DNA from: JAJDYQ01 sp965214035
GTDB lineage: Bacteria; Pseudomonadota; Gammaproteobacteria; JAJDYQ01
NCBI GenBank assembly: GCA_965214035.1
Contig: OZ243932.1
Coordinates: forward strand, 62,001 to 126,000
Direction: 5' to 3'
Length of the DNA stretch: 64,000 bases
The notes beneath the pieces are model-generated. The model worked only from the letters and a program-made list of their open reading frames with translations, made no database searches and was not told where the DNA came from. Shown piece by piece: positions 35,001-43,341 of the stretch. The position numbers were made by a program, and so were the translations under genes. Positions within the stretch are counted from its first letter, which is position 1; each line of letters starts with the position of its first letter.

Positions 35001-37685
35001 GCCAGCTACCGAGTCAGCCTGGCAACCGCACCGAGTGCCGATGTCATGGTGACCCTCACCGGCACGAATGCCGAACTGCGGGCCGATGACACCACCCTGA
35101 CCTTTACCTCACAGAACTGGGGTAACCCGCAGACCGTCACGCTGACGGCGGTCACGGACAGTAACACCGTGACGGATCAGGTGACGCTGACCCACAGTGC
35201 CGATGCCGGCTATGATTCCGTCACGGCCGATTTGGAGGTGATCATCACCGACAGTTCGCCGCAGTTGCAGTTTTCAAGCACGGAGATTGAGCTGGATGAA
35301 GGGGGCAGCACGACTTATACACTGCAACTATCGGCTGAGCCGGCCGGCACGGTGACGGTCGCACTGAGCGGTTATGACGGCACCGCGCTGGCGCCGCAGC
35401 CGCTTGAGCTGACCTTTATACAGGATAACTGGAATCAGGCACAGACGATTACCCTGAGCGCCGGCACGGACAGCAACAGCGTGAATGAGACCATCACGCT
35501 GACCCATAGCGCGGATGCCGGCTACGGCGAGGAGGTCACGGAAGACGTGACGGTGACGATGACCGACATCGACGCACCGCGCCTGATTGTGGGTGTCAAT
35601 ACCCTGAGCGTGACCGAGCAGGGCAGTGCGACCTACACAGTCACCCTGGCCACCGAGCCGAGTGCCGATGTCACGGTGACGATTACCGGTCAATCCGGTG
35701 ATCTGAGAGTGGATAGCGGCACTGAGCTGACCTTCACGCAGTCCAACTGGAATGAGGGACAGGTGGTCACACTGTCAGCCATTGCCGACGATGACAGCGA
35801 GGATGAGGCGTTGATCACCCTGACGCACACGGCGTCCGGTGGTGGATACGGGACTGCCTCGGCGGAACGGTTATCGGTGCGCATTCTGGACAGCACACGG
35901 GGTTTGGTGCTCTCAGAGAGCAGCCTGGATATGGAAGAAAATGATACCGCGAGCTACACGGTGCGTCTGGCGCTGCGTCCGATGGCGGATGTGACGGTGA
36001 GTGTATCTTCCGGGGATGCGACCCGCCTGCGGGTGACCGGCGGTGACAGCCTGACCTTTACGCCGATCAACTGGAATCAGGCACAGACGGTGACGGTGAT
36101 GGCCGCAGACGACATTGACAGTGATGCCAATCGGGTGCTGCTGACCCACATGGCGGATGCCGGCTACGGTGCGGTGCAGGCTGTGCTGCCGGTTGAGATT
36201 GCCGATGAATCGGCCGACATGACGGCCATGCAGGCCGCACAGCAGATGTGGCTGCCGCGTTTTGGTCTGACGGCCGTCGAGCACATGCTGGGCGGGCTGG
36301 ACTATCGCTTTTCGGCATCGAGTCAGCCGGGTCTGTCGGGCAATCTGAACGGTCTGCCGCGCGGTCAGTCATTCAATGCGGCGCATCTGTTGTCCAGCCG
36401 TGGCAGCCCGGATGCCAGTGCGATGGGTATTGAGCAGTTGGGTGCCGGTTCGTCGGATCGTCCGCGCAAGCTGTCACGCACCCTGTCACTGCCGAAGCTG
36501 CTGCCGTCGTTGCTGCGTGGTAGTCATTTCACATTCACGGATCAGGACGGCACCTCCATCTGGGGTCAGGCGGCCTATACGAAGTACAAAGACGGTGAAG
36601 ACGATCTCAGCCTCAGCATAGACGGTGAAGTGACCACGGCCATGCTGGGCATTGACCGCGATAACGGTCAGACGCTGGTCGGTCTGGCACTGGCCTACAG
36701 CGACAGCGATGGCGAATGGCAGGGTGCATCGGACGAAGGCGAGTTGTCCGGTATGCTGGTTTCCATGCTGCCGTATCTGCGCTACGACCTGAGCGAACGC
36801 CTGCAACTGTGGGGAGCGGCCAGCTATGGGCGGGGCGACCTGAAGCAGACTCAGACTTCACAAACCGGTGTGGAATCGAAGCACAATCTGGTGCAGCTAT
36901 CGGCCACCGCCGGTCTGCGCGGTACGCTGCTGGAGCGTCCGGTGGAAGAGGGCGGTTTGACCCTGGAGCTGATTTCGGGCCTGACACTGGCGCGTATTGA
37001 GGCGGATGATTCCCGCGTCATGGCGGGCACCGAGGCGGACACGCAGCGTTTCCGCATGGGTCTGGCCTGGTCTTGGCAGTTACCGGAAGAGGACGGTGTG
37101 CGTCTGACACCGGAACTGGAGCTGGGTCTGCGTTATGACGGCGGTGATACCAGCGAAGGCTTTGGTCTGGAGCTGGGCGGCGGCCTGAGCTGGCAGACAC
37201 CGGCCAAGGGTTTGACGGTGGATATACGCGGTCGCTATCTGCTGGAGCATGAGGCTGCCGAGCGTGAGGAGTGGGGTCTGTCCGGCTCACTGCGCTACGA
37301 GGCGTGGCCGAACTCGGCCTATGGCCCGTCGTTCAGCCTGCGCCATGAGTACGGCAATGCACCGGCGGCCAGTGGTCTGGATCGGTTGTTATCGGATTCA
37401 TTGACGGATGCGCTGGAGGAAGAAGACAACCGACATACTGCTGCCGTATCGAGCCGCTGGACGCTGAAAGGCGAGTGGGGCTTTGCCCTGACAGACGATG
37501 CCACCGGCATCCCCTATGCGAGCCTGTCGGCCTCCGATGCCAAACGTGACCTGACCCTCGGCTGGCGTCTGTTGTCCAATCCGGCTGGCCTGAAGTCGAA
37601 GCTGGATATCAAGGCCATCCGCCGCGAGCAGGATGATAATAACCCGCGCCATAGTGTCGGCGCGGAGTGGAAGTTGAACTGGTAG
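28956..37685 (+). CDS. Giant autotransporter adhesin-like protein with about 18 Calx-beta-type repeats
   Basis: About 2909 residues from ATG 28956. A signal peptide lies late (about 41-69: GWLRRAAVVSLLGLPLLTVF then ATGAQA). GTG 29067 would place it at the N-terminus. Residues 70-262 form a distinct domain (SGLSAGTNFRLLFLTST, IYWLNGPKVADNYADFYD). About 18 repeats of 100-145 residues follow (263-2410), each starting with a strand and an xEG motif (ITIAADTASVAEG, LSLNPSTLTIDEG) and many ending NDD or EDD, as in Calx-beta domains. Later ones share LTFTxxNWNQxQTVTV. A linker (MTAMQAAQQMWLPRFGLTAV, about 2425) leads to a C-terminal barrel (about 2525-2909, GTSIWGQAAYTKY) ending in Trp, as outer-membrane proteins do. 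It is probably a surface protein exported by type V secretion and may bind calcium or host ligands. The N-terminal length is uncertain, and the gene may be phase-variable. Confidence 0.85.
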   Translation: MPAVDAGRSAVHSCRGADASEPPGRLTRRSFSDSFHSVTARTAGWLRRAAVVSLLGLPLLTVFATGAQAQECTGNGPYEVPHDWALNPSGLSAGTNFRLLFLTSTVRNPSATAIGTYNTFVQTRAKAGHSAITDSCGNRFTVVGSTSTVDARDNTSTTGAGQAIYWLNGPKVADNYADFYDRTWDSYASKNEHGNANTSHITVFTGSNNDGTKASGNELGSTNVRVGARNPAVHQGPLSNGSNRGSLNTRPFYALSPIFTVGAAPSIVSISAPADANEGDAGTTDKLFTINLSEAIGQRLNLRVCYTGTATRGASDDYQPLQSNSVSLNPNCAFPSIPAGRTTSRSAGIRIRGDTAAEPDETVIATLSFTGSPPTGVVLGTSTATHIILNDDLPQITIAADTASVAEGTTASFTITTNAPPADDMTINLTVSEDETNGQNFVAAGDEGSKTVTIQAGQPSATYTVATDDNSTPELSGAVTVTLNDGTGYTVGSTNIATVNITNDDPYVVSMSIEPAEGDEGNSGGLTDAATLTFTVNPPRPEGFRYRICLDGGTAERGSSADYQFTGLNDIVVPIAPAGSCDNALDFFFNSNQASFSQKIRVNGDSLFEGDETVTVSLQRINNLGGNLDTPDDVIISPTAGSVTYTIQNDDTTPPELTITPDAAMVTEGSPASFTITANTPSGLPTTVNLMVSEADGDGNFVASGDKGPKSFLLPAGVGSARYEIDTVYDNTDVENGTLTVALATGDGYTIGSTNTAVVAIINEEPHVVSISIEPEARAEGSSGGFVDAATVTFTVDPPRSADFDVALCAPGGGIATAERGSSSSADYQYTDMDDTALGFTNTLLGIPCRLLTFNGGISSLSHKIRVNGDSVFENDEMFVIQLRGNSPLSSRAIGGSVTPANVVFPGAGESTANYTIRNDDDPPMISIAGGSPATEGAGTLTYTLTADKPPATDLTIDLTVMDAPGSDFIAAEGDQNVTFPAGTTALNYEIPITDDEVDEASGEVTVTINDGTGYTAGTDTATIRVRDDDATTVTLAENPAGDLDEGARKQITLTVNRPLGGRGFIESLFVRLMFGGTATLGTDYTLTGISATHVGYNRLDRPGISIEFTGPGSEPAATTATLILTTTADGVSDSGEDITIAVSSVSNAAGLDGGVGVIGTSTIAFDIIEQPALSLNPSTLTIDEGDTATYTVSLATRPNAAVAIALSGQAGTDLTLSDDTLNFTTQNWNQPQTITVTAGSDGDAQSDAPIALLHTATGGDYATVTGEVTVTITEDDTAGITVQPTTLAVDEGGTNNYTVVLTSAPAGEVIITVDPGTVATVNNDMLTFTQSNWNQAQTVTVTGMDDAVHNAGDVRSGTITHAISQGDRGDYPIGREIDPVQLTVADNDDPALSVQVVGDHTSIEEGGARMIQITVSPDTGETFTLVDVRPLLDISDGYELTLDQTDTSLDPTLQFEVSVTDNDQDGADGMLTIDVSSVSGYAAGSPAMVQLTVNDNDQADIRIAETGSVTRVAENGGTDSYTVALTSQPTASVTVTAAPGTGITMTDTTLTFTSTDWNQSQTLIVTGQDNNDDDASDRRVAIRHTLSGDSQYSGLSIDDLMVMVDDDDPTEVSLTRTGSMGAIDEGQAITFTVELGRALIAGEIIEVPLSIAGTDVELADWSLALQSGTGVVLSKEDTMTPQLSFENAGAQTAELTLTAIGDNTMEGSGSETFIIALGPDGTVTNGFDHSSLNTNVGGGAVPDSSDHFSVQVNDVIVMPMITITGGATVTEGMGSASFTLTATPAPTDALTLMLNVSGGSDFIATSGAQSVTLNSGSSTVTYLIATQGDAVDEANGTVTVTVGDGTGYEVGDPSEVSASVAIHDDDATPVTLAGDPGNVAEGDSKPLTLTLGRALEAGEQLTVRLTFGGTALFGTDYTLTGTTANGVDYSDLSGGSVTFSAGGQMATLTLMAQTDTMAETGGETVRIVLGTLDSSSGINLGGGASGMGNVDFTIQEQPALVLSTTRLTLIEGDSASYRVSLATAPSADVMVTLTGTNAELRADDTTLTFTSQNWGNPQTVTLTAVTDSNTVTDQVTLTHSADAGYDSVTADLEVIITDSSPQLQFSSTEIELDEGGSTTYTLQLSAEPAGTVTVALSGYDGTALAPQPLELTFIQDNWNQAQTITLSAGTDSNSVNETITLTHSADAGYGEEVTEDVTVTMTDIDAPRLIVGVNTLSVTEQGSATYTVTLATEPSADVTVTITGQSGDLRVDSGTELTFTQSNWNEGQVVTLSAIADDDSEDEALITLTHTASGGGYGTASAERLSVRILDSTRGLVLSESSLDMEENDTASYTVRLALRPMADVTVSVSSGDATRLRVTGGDSLTFTPINWNQAQTVTVMAADDIDSDANRVLLTHMADAGYGAVQAVLPVEIADESADMTAMQAAQQMWLPRFGLTAVEHMLGGLDYRFSASSQPGLSGNLNGLPRGQSFNAAHLLSSRGSPDASAMGIEQLGAGSSDRPRKLSRTLSLPKLLPSLLRGSHFTFTDQDGTSIWGQAAYTKYKDGEDDLSLSIDGEVTTAMLGIDRDNGQTLVGLALAYSDSDGEWQGASDEGELSGMLVSMLPYLRYDLSERLQLWGAASYGRGDLKQTQTSQTGVESKHNLVQLSATAGLRGTLLERPVEEGGLTLELISGLTLARIEADDSRVMAGTEADTQRFRMGLAWSWQLPEEDGVRLTPELELGLRYDGGDTSEGFGLELGGGLSWQTPAKGLTVDIRGRYLLEHEAAEREEWGLSGSLRYEAWPNSAYGPSFSLRHEYGNAPAASGLDRLLSDSLTDALEEEDNRHTAAVSSRWTLKGEWGFALTDDATGIPYASLSASDAKRDLTLGWRLLSNPAGLKSKLDIKAIRREQDDNNPRHSVGAEWKLNW

Positions 37686-37719
37686 GAAGTCCGTAGCCGG
37701 CACCTCCCTGCCGGCTGTT

Positions 37720-37767
37720 GCGGGGCCGGTCTTCTATCCCGTATTGTCGCTTCGGCCCCGCTTTTTT
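37720..37767 (+). terminator. Rho-independent terminator of the giant autotransporter gene
   Basis: GCGGGGCCG (37720-37728) and CGGCCCCGC (37753-37761) form the stem, followed by TTTTTT. A smaller GCCGGC/GCCGGC hairpin precedes it. It separates the gene from convergent mnmH. Confidence 0.9.
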
Positions 37768-37800
37768 GATGGTCAGGTTATTTTTCTGAGTAGCTTCCTG

Positions 37801-38919
37801 CTATTCAGAGGAGATTATAGTGTCTTGAAGGTATGACAGGACCTGTTCGTGGCTGCCTCTGAATATAATGCGGTCCTGCTTTTTGCCGAGCTGATAGTCG
37901 TACATGGGATCATAGTAGTCGAGCAACAGCCGGTGAATCCATGGTTTGTGCGCACTCAGATCGTTGTGGTCACGGTGTTGCCGGAGGGCTGTCGTCATCA
38001 GTTGTTGCAGTGTCTTGTGCAGTGTGTGGCCGAGACGCCGCCGAATTTTGTTGATGGATGATACCAGATAATCGGCCCAGAGTTCAAGCCCTTGTTCGGC
38101 TCCGTATTGTTGCCGGTATTCGTCGAGCGCACGGGTGATATATTCGTTGAAGGTGATATCTACCCGTTCTTCATCGGTCGCATCCAGCAGGACAATCGAT
38201 GATTGCTGCATCAGATTGTAGAGATTCGGCGGGATGCGGCGGGAACCGATATTGGCCGACTCGTCTTCAAATACAATGTTCTTTATGCCCTGATGATGCA
38301 GTTTGAGGAGCTTGATGGACAGGTGGTTTTCCACATCAATCTGACCAGGTTGAGGTGTGGCATGAATGCCAAATACAGACCCGCGGTGGTTATAGATTTT
38401 CTCGAGGTCAATTTTATGTTTGATTTTTTGCAGCAGGATGGTTTTGCCGACGCCGGTACGACCGCCCAGAATGACCGGCTTTATTCTGCCTGTTGTTTCT
38501 GACAGTTGTTCAATCAGAAATCGACGCATTGCCTTGTAGCCACCCTTGATACGCGGGCAGGCGGTACCGGTTTGTTCATAAATCCATTGTTGTGAGATTT
38601 TTGACCGCATACCGCCACGAAAGCAGTACAGCACGCCGTCTGGATGTCGGGAAATAAAATCTATCCAGTTATTGATCCGTGATTCTTTGATCGTACCGCT
38701 TACACGCTGATGACCGAGTTCCATGGCTGCATCCTGACCCTGCTGTTTGTATCGGATACCGATTTCATGTCGGTCTTCGTTATCCATGAGAGGCATGTTT
38801 TCTGCTTTGGGAAACGCACCCTGCTGAAACTCTACCGGCGCACGTATATCCAGCATGGGGGTGTCGTTCAGGAACAGGGAGGCATAGTCGTCTGACTGTG
38901 GCAGGTTGTCGAATTTCAT
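37801..38919 (-). CDS. mnmH: tRNA 2-selenouridine synthase
   Basis: MnmH (SelU, YbbB) replaces sulfur by selenium, through a geranylated intermediate, at the wobble uridine of some tRNAs. The 372-residue protein joins a rhodanese domain (LDIRAPVEFQQGAFP; catalytic Cys99 in YCFRGGMRS) to a P-loop domain (GGRTGVGKT, 152-160; FEDESANIG). Selenophosphate synthase (SelD) is needed for its selenium role but is not in the window. It is convergent with the autotransporter and 22 bp after the RND gene's neighbourhood begins, with its own start at 38919. Confidence 0.92.
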   Translation of the reverse strand: MKFDNLPQSDDYASLFLNDTPMLDIRAPVEFQQGAFPKAENMPLMDNEDRHEIGIRYKQQGQDAAMELGHQRVSGTIKESRINNWIDFISRHPDGVLYCFRGGMRSKISQQWIYEQTGTACPRIKGGYKAMRRFLIEQLSETTGRIKPVILGGRTGVGKTILLQKIKHKIDLEKIYNHRGSVFGIHATPQPGQIDVENHLSIKLLKLHHQGIKNIVFEDESANIGSRRIPPNLYNLMQQSSIVLLDATDEERVDITFNEYITRALDEYRQQYGAEQGLELWADYLVSSINKIRRRLGHTLHKTLQQLMTTALRQHRDHNDLSAHKPWIHRLLLDYYDPMYDYQLGKKQDRIIFRGSHEQVLSYLQDTIISSE

Positions 38920-38941
38920 TGGGTATTTGTGGTGCCACCTG

Positions 38942-41900
38942 TCATGCGGTTTTTTTAGATTGTCTGCTGCCGGTCCTGTCCAGAAAAAACAGGGTCAGGG
39001 CAGGCAGGTAGGTGAGGCTGACGATGGCTGTACCCAGTAATCCGGCCAGCACCACAATGCCTACGCCACGATATAGTTCGGTACCCTCGCCGGGCAGAAA
39101 AATCAGTGGTGCCAGACCAAACAGAGTGGTCAGTGTTGACATGGCAATAGGCCGCAGCCGGGTTTCAACGGCATTGCGTACCGCGGACGCAGGCGGCAGT
39201 CCTTCGCGGATATTGACCATGGACTGATGCACGATAAGAATAGGGTTGTTGACCACTGTGCCCATCAGAATTAAAAAACCCAGCATGGTGATCATGTCGA
39301 ATGCCTGGCTGATGTCGAGAGGGTTGCCGAGCAGATTAAACAGCCACAGGCCGATGATACCGCCAGCCACACCAAGGGGAATAGTGGTCATGATCAATAA
39401 TGGATAAGTCCAGTGTGTAAATATGGCAACCAGCAGGAGGTAGATAATAATCAATGCCACAATGTAGTTGGTAGAAAGTGCCTGACGTGTTTCATCCAGT
39501 TCGTTGCCGGCACCGGAAATTTTAATATCAATGTCCTGCGGTATGGCACCGCTGTTTTTGAGATAGCCGACAACCTGCTCGCGGACGGTTTTCACTCCTG
39601 TTTCCAGTGCAACATCATCCGGCGGGATGATATTCAGGGTCACGGTTCGTCTGCCATCAACCCGGCGAATGCTGTTGGTGTCAACTTTTTCTTCAATTTC
39701 GGCGATGGAGGACAGCGGTATGACGGAGCCTGTCGGTGTATAGACAGACAGTTGATGAAGCTGATCAACTTCAGTGCGGCTTTCTTTGTTGTTATACATG
39801 TAAATATCAACTTTCTCATCGTCCACGAAAAATTCATCAACAAATGCGCCGTCTGTCATTGCCGAGACAATAAAGCCAAGATCGCTGCCGGACATGCCGG
39901 TCTCCGCCACCCGGTCCCATCGAGGATGTATTTCCACCATGGGCTGAGTCAGGGTGAGTGTGGAAGGACGCGCCCTGACTCTGGGGTTATCAAATGTCTG
40001 CTTTGCCTGACTATCCAGCGCCTGAGCAACATCGAATATCTTTTCCAGTGATGAGCCGGAGATGTCCAGATTGATGCTGCGCGTGCCGCCGCTGTTGCTG
40101 GTAATGATGGAACCACGCGATACAAAGCTGCGCATGGCCGGATAACGTCCATACTGTTTCCGGATGGCGTCCATCAGTGGCTTGATATGGGCGGGGTCTT
40201 TGGGTTGGGTGATGATGCGTATTCTCGATGCGTCAATGCTGAGGTTGAAGTAGGCCATGGCGGGCACTTCGGTTTCTCCCTGTTCGAACATTTGCGGATC
40301 GTCATCGAGATAGGGAGCGAAATATTTTTGCAGATCCAGGCCGATGCCAGCCATGGTTTTAAGGTTGTATCCCGGTGGTGAGTTCAGGCTTGCAAATGCC
40401 TTGGGCTCTTCACCTTCCGGCAGATACTCGGCGGGCGGAGTCAGAAACAGGATGGCACCACCACTGATGGCAACCACGGCTGAAATAACACCGAACTGTC
40501 GGATCCTGTTACCAATGATCCATTCGACCATGCCGATGATATAACTCTGCCAGCCTGATTTTGTCGTGGCACTGCTATTGTCTGTATCGAATGTCAGGCG
40601 TGTGGTCGCGGCCGGCAGTATCGTGATGGCCACCAGCATGGAGGCGGTAATGGAGGCGGCAATCGCGATGGCAATGTCGGAATAAAGCTGACCGGCTTTT
40701 TGTGCGATAAATATGATCGGAACAAATACCAGGATAGTGGTCAGGGTCGATGCCAGCACGGCCGGCCAGACCCTGATCACGCCGTCAATCGCCGCCCGTA
40801 TGCGGCTGACTCCCCGGCGTCGTGCCAACTCGATACTTTCCAGTACGACAATGCTGTTATCCAGAGTCATGCCAATAGCGAAGGCAATGCCGGCCAGCGA
40901 TATGACGTTAATAGTGCGACCGGCAAGCATCAGCCCCAGAAAAGCAGCAATGGTGCAGATGGGTATGCCCATGACACCGACCAGGGTGGCCCTGCCTGAA
41001 CGCAGGAACAGAAACATGATAATACTGGCCAGCGCCGCACCTATGGCCAGGTTTTTCCACACATTGAATATGGAGGCCTGCACATAACCGACATCATCGG
41101 CAACCAGTCGCATGACCATACCGGTCGAATTGAGCAGATTGTTGTTGATGTCATCCATGCGGGATAACATTTTTTTCTTGATGTCGATGACATTGGAGCC
41201 GGCTTCACGCCGGACTGACATGCCGATGACCCCCTGACCATCGGTGTAGGACAGGCGGCTCTGTTCGAAATTGCCGGTGCGAATATCGGCCACTTCGCCA
41301 AGCCGGACGACGGAATCTCCCTTTCTTTGCAGGATAAGCTGCCTCAGATCCTCGACATCCTGAAAGCGTCCGATGGTTCGCAGCAGATAGCGGCGTTTGC
41401 CGGACTCAATCTCTCCACCGGAAATGTCGCGGTTACGGCTGCGTATGGCGGCACGTACACGGGTAACAGTAAGCTGCCGCGCGGCAAGCCGCTGCGGATC
41501 GATCAAAATCTGTATCTGGCGCTCGGCACCACCATAAACTCGAACCTCGGATACGCCGGCTATGGTTTCCAGTCTGGAGGCTACATTGTCCTTAACGTAT
41601 TTCTGCAGCGGGACGATGTTGATATTACGCGGATTGCCGGGCAGGGGCATGACCCGAAAAAACATGAACGCATTGTCTGAAAACGATGTGGCAAATATGC
41701 GGGGCTCCCTGACATTATTGGGGTATGAAGGGACGCGGTTCAAGGCATTGCTGACATCAATCAGTACGTCGTTGATATCGACACCGAACGGAAATTCAAG
41801 CTGTATGCGAGCGGAACCGAAGGATGTAGTGGAGATCATTCTTGACAGTGAAGGGACATTGCGAAGGTGCTCTTCCTGTTCAATGATGATTTCTTTTTCA

Positions 41901-42070
41901 ATATCCTGTGGCGTTGCTCCGGGCCAGTTGGTTCGTATGGATATGGTTCTTGTTTCGAGATCGGGGATCATCTGCACCGGTATTCTGGTGGCGGCGACCA
42001 TGCCAAGGACGCACAGTATCAGTGTCGCTACGGCTGTCAGGGTGCCTCGTCTGATAATGGTTTCCAGCAT
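38942..42070 (-). CDS. RND-type efflux pump, inner-membrane transporter
   Basis: The 1042-residue protein of the AcrB/MdtB superfamily has about 12 membrane helices in two halves. It starts LTAVATLILCVLGMVAATRIPVQ and has porter domains (GVSEVRVYGGAERQIQI) and the helix-4 motif GIAFAIGMTLDNSIVVLESI. That motif has one Asp where AcrB has two. The second half has MGTVVNNPILIVHQSMVN. It exports drugs, metals or lipophilic compounds by proton antiport; the substrate cannot be told. Its start lies after the adaptor gene, which ends at 42076. No outer-membrane channel gene adjoins. Confidence 0.88.
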   Translation of the reverse strand: MLETIIRRGTLTAVATLILCVLGMVAATRIPVQMIPDLETRTISIRTNWPGATPQDIEKEIIIEQEEHLRNVPSLSRMISTTSFGSARIQLEFPFGVDINDVLIDVSNALNRVPSYPNNVREPRIFATSFSDNAFMFFRVMPLPGNPRNINIVPLQKYVKDNVASRLETIAGVSEVRVYGGAERQIQILIDPQRLAARQLTVTRVRAAIRSRNRDISGGEIESGKRRYLLRTIGRFQDVEDLRQLILQRKGDSVVRLGEVADIRTGNFEQSRLSYTDGQGVIGMSVRREAGSNVIDIKKKMLSRMDDINNNLLNSTGMVMRLVADDVGYVQASIFNVWKNLAIGAALASIIMFLFLRSGRATLVGVMGIPICTIAAFLGLMLAGRTINVISLAGIAFAIGMTLDNSIVVLESIELARRRGVSRIRAAIDGVIRVWPAVLASTLTTILVFVPIIFIAQKAGQLYSDIAIAIAASITASMLVAITILPAATTRLTFDTDNSSATTKSGWQSYIIGMVEWIIGNRIRQFGVISAVVAISGGAILFLTPPAEYLPEGEEPKAFASLNSPPGYNLKTMAGIGLDLQKYFAPYLDDDPQMFEQGETEVPAMAYFNLSIDASRIRIITQPKDPAHIKPLMDAIRKQYGRYPAMRSFVSRGSIITSNSGGTRSINLDISGSSLEKIFDVAQALDSQAKQTFDNPRVRARPSTLTLTQPMVEIHPRWDRVAETGMSGSDLGFIVSAMTDGAFVDEFFVDDEKVDIYMYNNKESRTEVDQLHQLSVYTPTGSVIPLSSIAEIEEKVDTNSIRRVDGRRTVTLNIIPPDDVALETGVKTVREQVVGYLKNSGAIPQDIDIKISGAGNELDETRQALSTNYIVALIIIYLLLVAIFTHWTYPLLIMTTIPLGVAGGIIGLWLFNLLGNPLDISQAFDMITMLGFLILMGTVVNNPILIVHQSMVNIREGLPPASAVRNAVETRLRPIAMSTLTTLFGLAPLIFLPGEGTELYRGVGIVVLAGLLGTAIVSLTYLPALTLFFLDRTGSRQSKKTA

Positions 42071-42075
42071 CGGTA

Positions 42076-43215
42076 TTACCGGTTCGTAGAAATTTTGACC
42101 GGCTGGTTGTTTTTCAGGGATTCATTACCCTCCACGACCAGTCGCTCGCCGGGTTGCAGGCCATCCAGAATTTCAACCTGACCGTTGAAGGTCAGACCGG
42201 TTTTGACATGACGCTCGGTGACGGTGGCTTTGTCGTCCTTTGTGTTGATTATCCAGGCTGTTATGCGACCGTCCGGATACCTCAGTATGGCATCGCGCGG
42301 TACTACCGTGCCATTTGTGTTTTTGGTAATACGCAGGGTGGCGCTGGCCGACATGCCCGGCACAACGGTTATGTCGTGTTCTTTCAGACGGGTGCGAATC
42401 AGCATCGTGCGTGCACTGTCATCACTGAAGGGCACCAGCATTTCAATGTCGGCCTGCAGCCTGTGATCAGGAAAGGCATCGAAATAGATATGAATTTTCG
42501 ATGATTCATTGATGCGCGGATAAACATGCTGTGGTACCTGAAAATCAATGCGCAGGTCATCGGTTGCCACCAGTTGGGCGATGTGGGCACCGGGTTGCAC
42601 CCATTCGCCCTCGGTGACATATTTTTTGCTGATCAGACCGGCAAACGGGGCCTTGATGTTGTGCCGCTGCAGACGCGCCTCCTGCAATGCCTGTTCGGCG
42701 CGGTATCGCTGTACCGATGCGTCGGCAATTTTCACTTCAGCCTCCAGCGATTGCAGCTCGCTGTCGGGGATGGTTTGCCTTTTGGCCAGCCGCTGGGCAT
42801 CGGTCAGCCGGCGTCTGGCATCGGCCAGCTCCTCGCCGGCGCGTGCCGTGGTGGCACGGGCGGCCTGCAGGTCAAGTTCCTTCAGGTCCGTGCTCAGGGT
42901 CGCCAGGGTATCGCCGCTGTTGACCCGGCTGCCGACATCCACCAGAACCTGTTTGATCAGACCGCTGACTTCGCCGGAGATATTGGCCAGCCGGGGCGAG
43001 GAAACGGTGCCGGACAGGGGTATTTCTTCGATAATAGCGGCGGTTTTGACTGTGCCGGCCACAATCAGCGGCATACCTTTGCCTTTTTGCCGAGCATCTG
43101 CGACCGGCGAGAATGCGAACAGCAGGGTAAGCAGTATGCCCGGTATCAGGCCGCCGGGCTGGCGATCGATTAAATGATTTTGTATCAGCATGGTAAACAG
43201 GTTCAGGGTCTGCAT
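42076..43215 (-). CDS. RND efflux pump periplasmic adaptor (membrane fusion protein)
   Basis: The 379-residue protein has an N-terminal signal or anchor (GGLIPGILLTLLFAFSPVADA) and a lipoyl-like half (LSGTVSSPRLANISGEVSGL and VDVGSRVNSGDTLATLS). A helical hairpin of about 70 residues (ARATTARAGEELADARRRLT) is followed by the second lipoyl part (APFAGLISKKYVTEGEWVQP) and beta-barrel regions. It bridges the pump and an outer-membrane channel. It precedes the transporter gene by 5 bp, so the two form an operon. The first ATG 43215 or ATG 43191 (MLIQNHLIDR) could be the start. Confidence 0.88.
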   Translation of the reverse strand: MQTLNLFTMLIQNHLIDRQPGGLIPGILLTLLFAFSPVADARQKGKGMPLIVAGTVKTAAIIEEIPLSGTVSSPRLANISGEVSGLIKQVLVDVGSRVNSGDTLATLSTDLKELDLQAARATTARAGEELADARRRLTDAQRLAKRQTIPDSELQSLEAEVKIADASVQRYRAEQALQEARLQRHNIKAPFAGLISKKYVTEGEWVQPGAHIAQLVATDDLRIDFQVPQHVYPRINESSKIHIYFDAFPDHRLQADIEMLVPFSDDSARTMLIRTRLKEHDITVVPGMSASATLRITKNTNGTVVPRDAILRYPDGRITAWIINTKDDKATVTERHVKTGLTFNGQVEILDGLQPGERLVVEGNESLKNNQPVKISTNR

Positions 43216-43341
43216 CAGGCAGGGCAGTCGTCAGTATAAAGCATTGCCGATTTTATTTTTCATGTGGTTACCGGACTTTGGCAGATTGGCTTCATATCCG
43301 CTATTATTGTATGCCACACCGGGTTTTGTGGCAAGGCATCG

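Noticed and set aside
28869..37685. Many long minus-strand open frames opposite the giant gene
   Set aside because: They are shadows caused by the high-GC, repetitive coding strand and show no domains.
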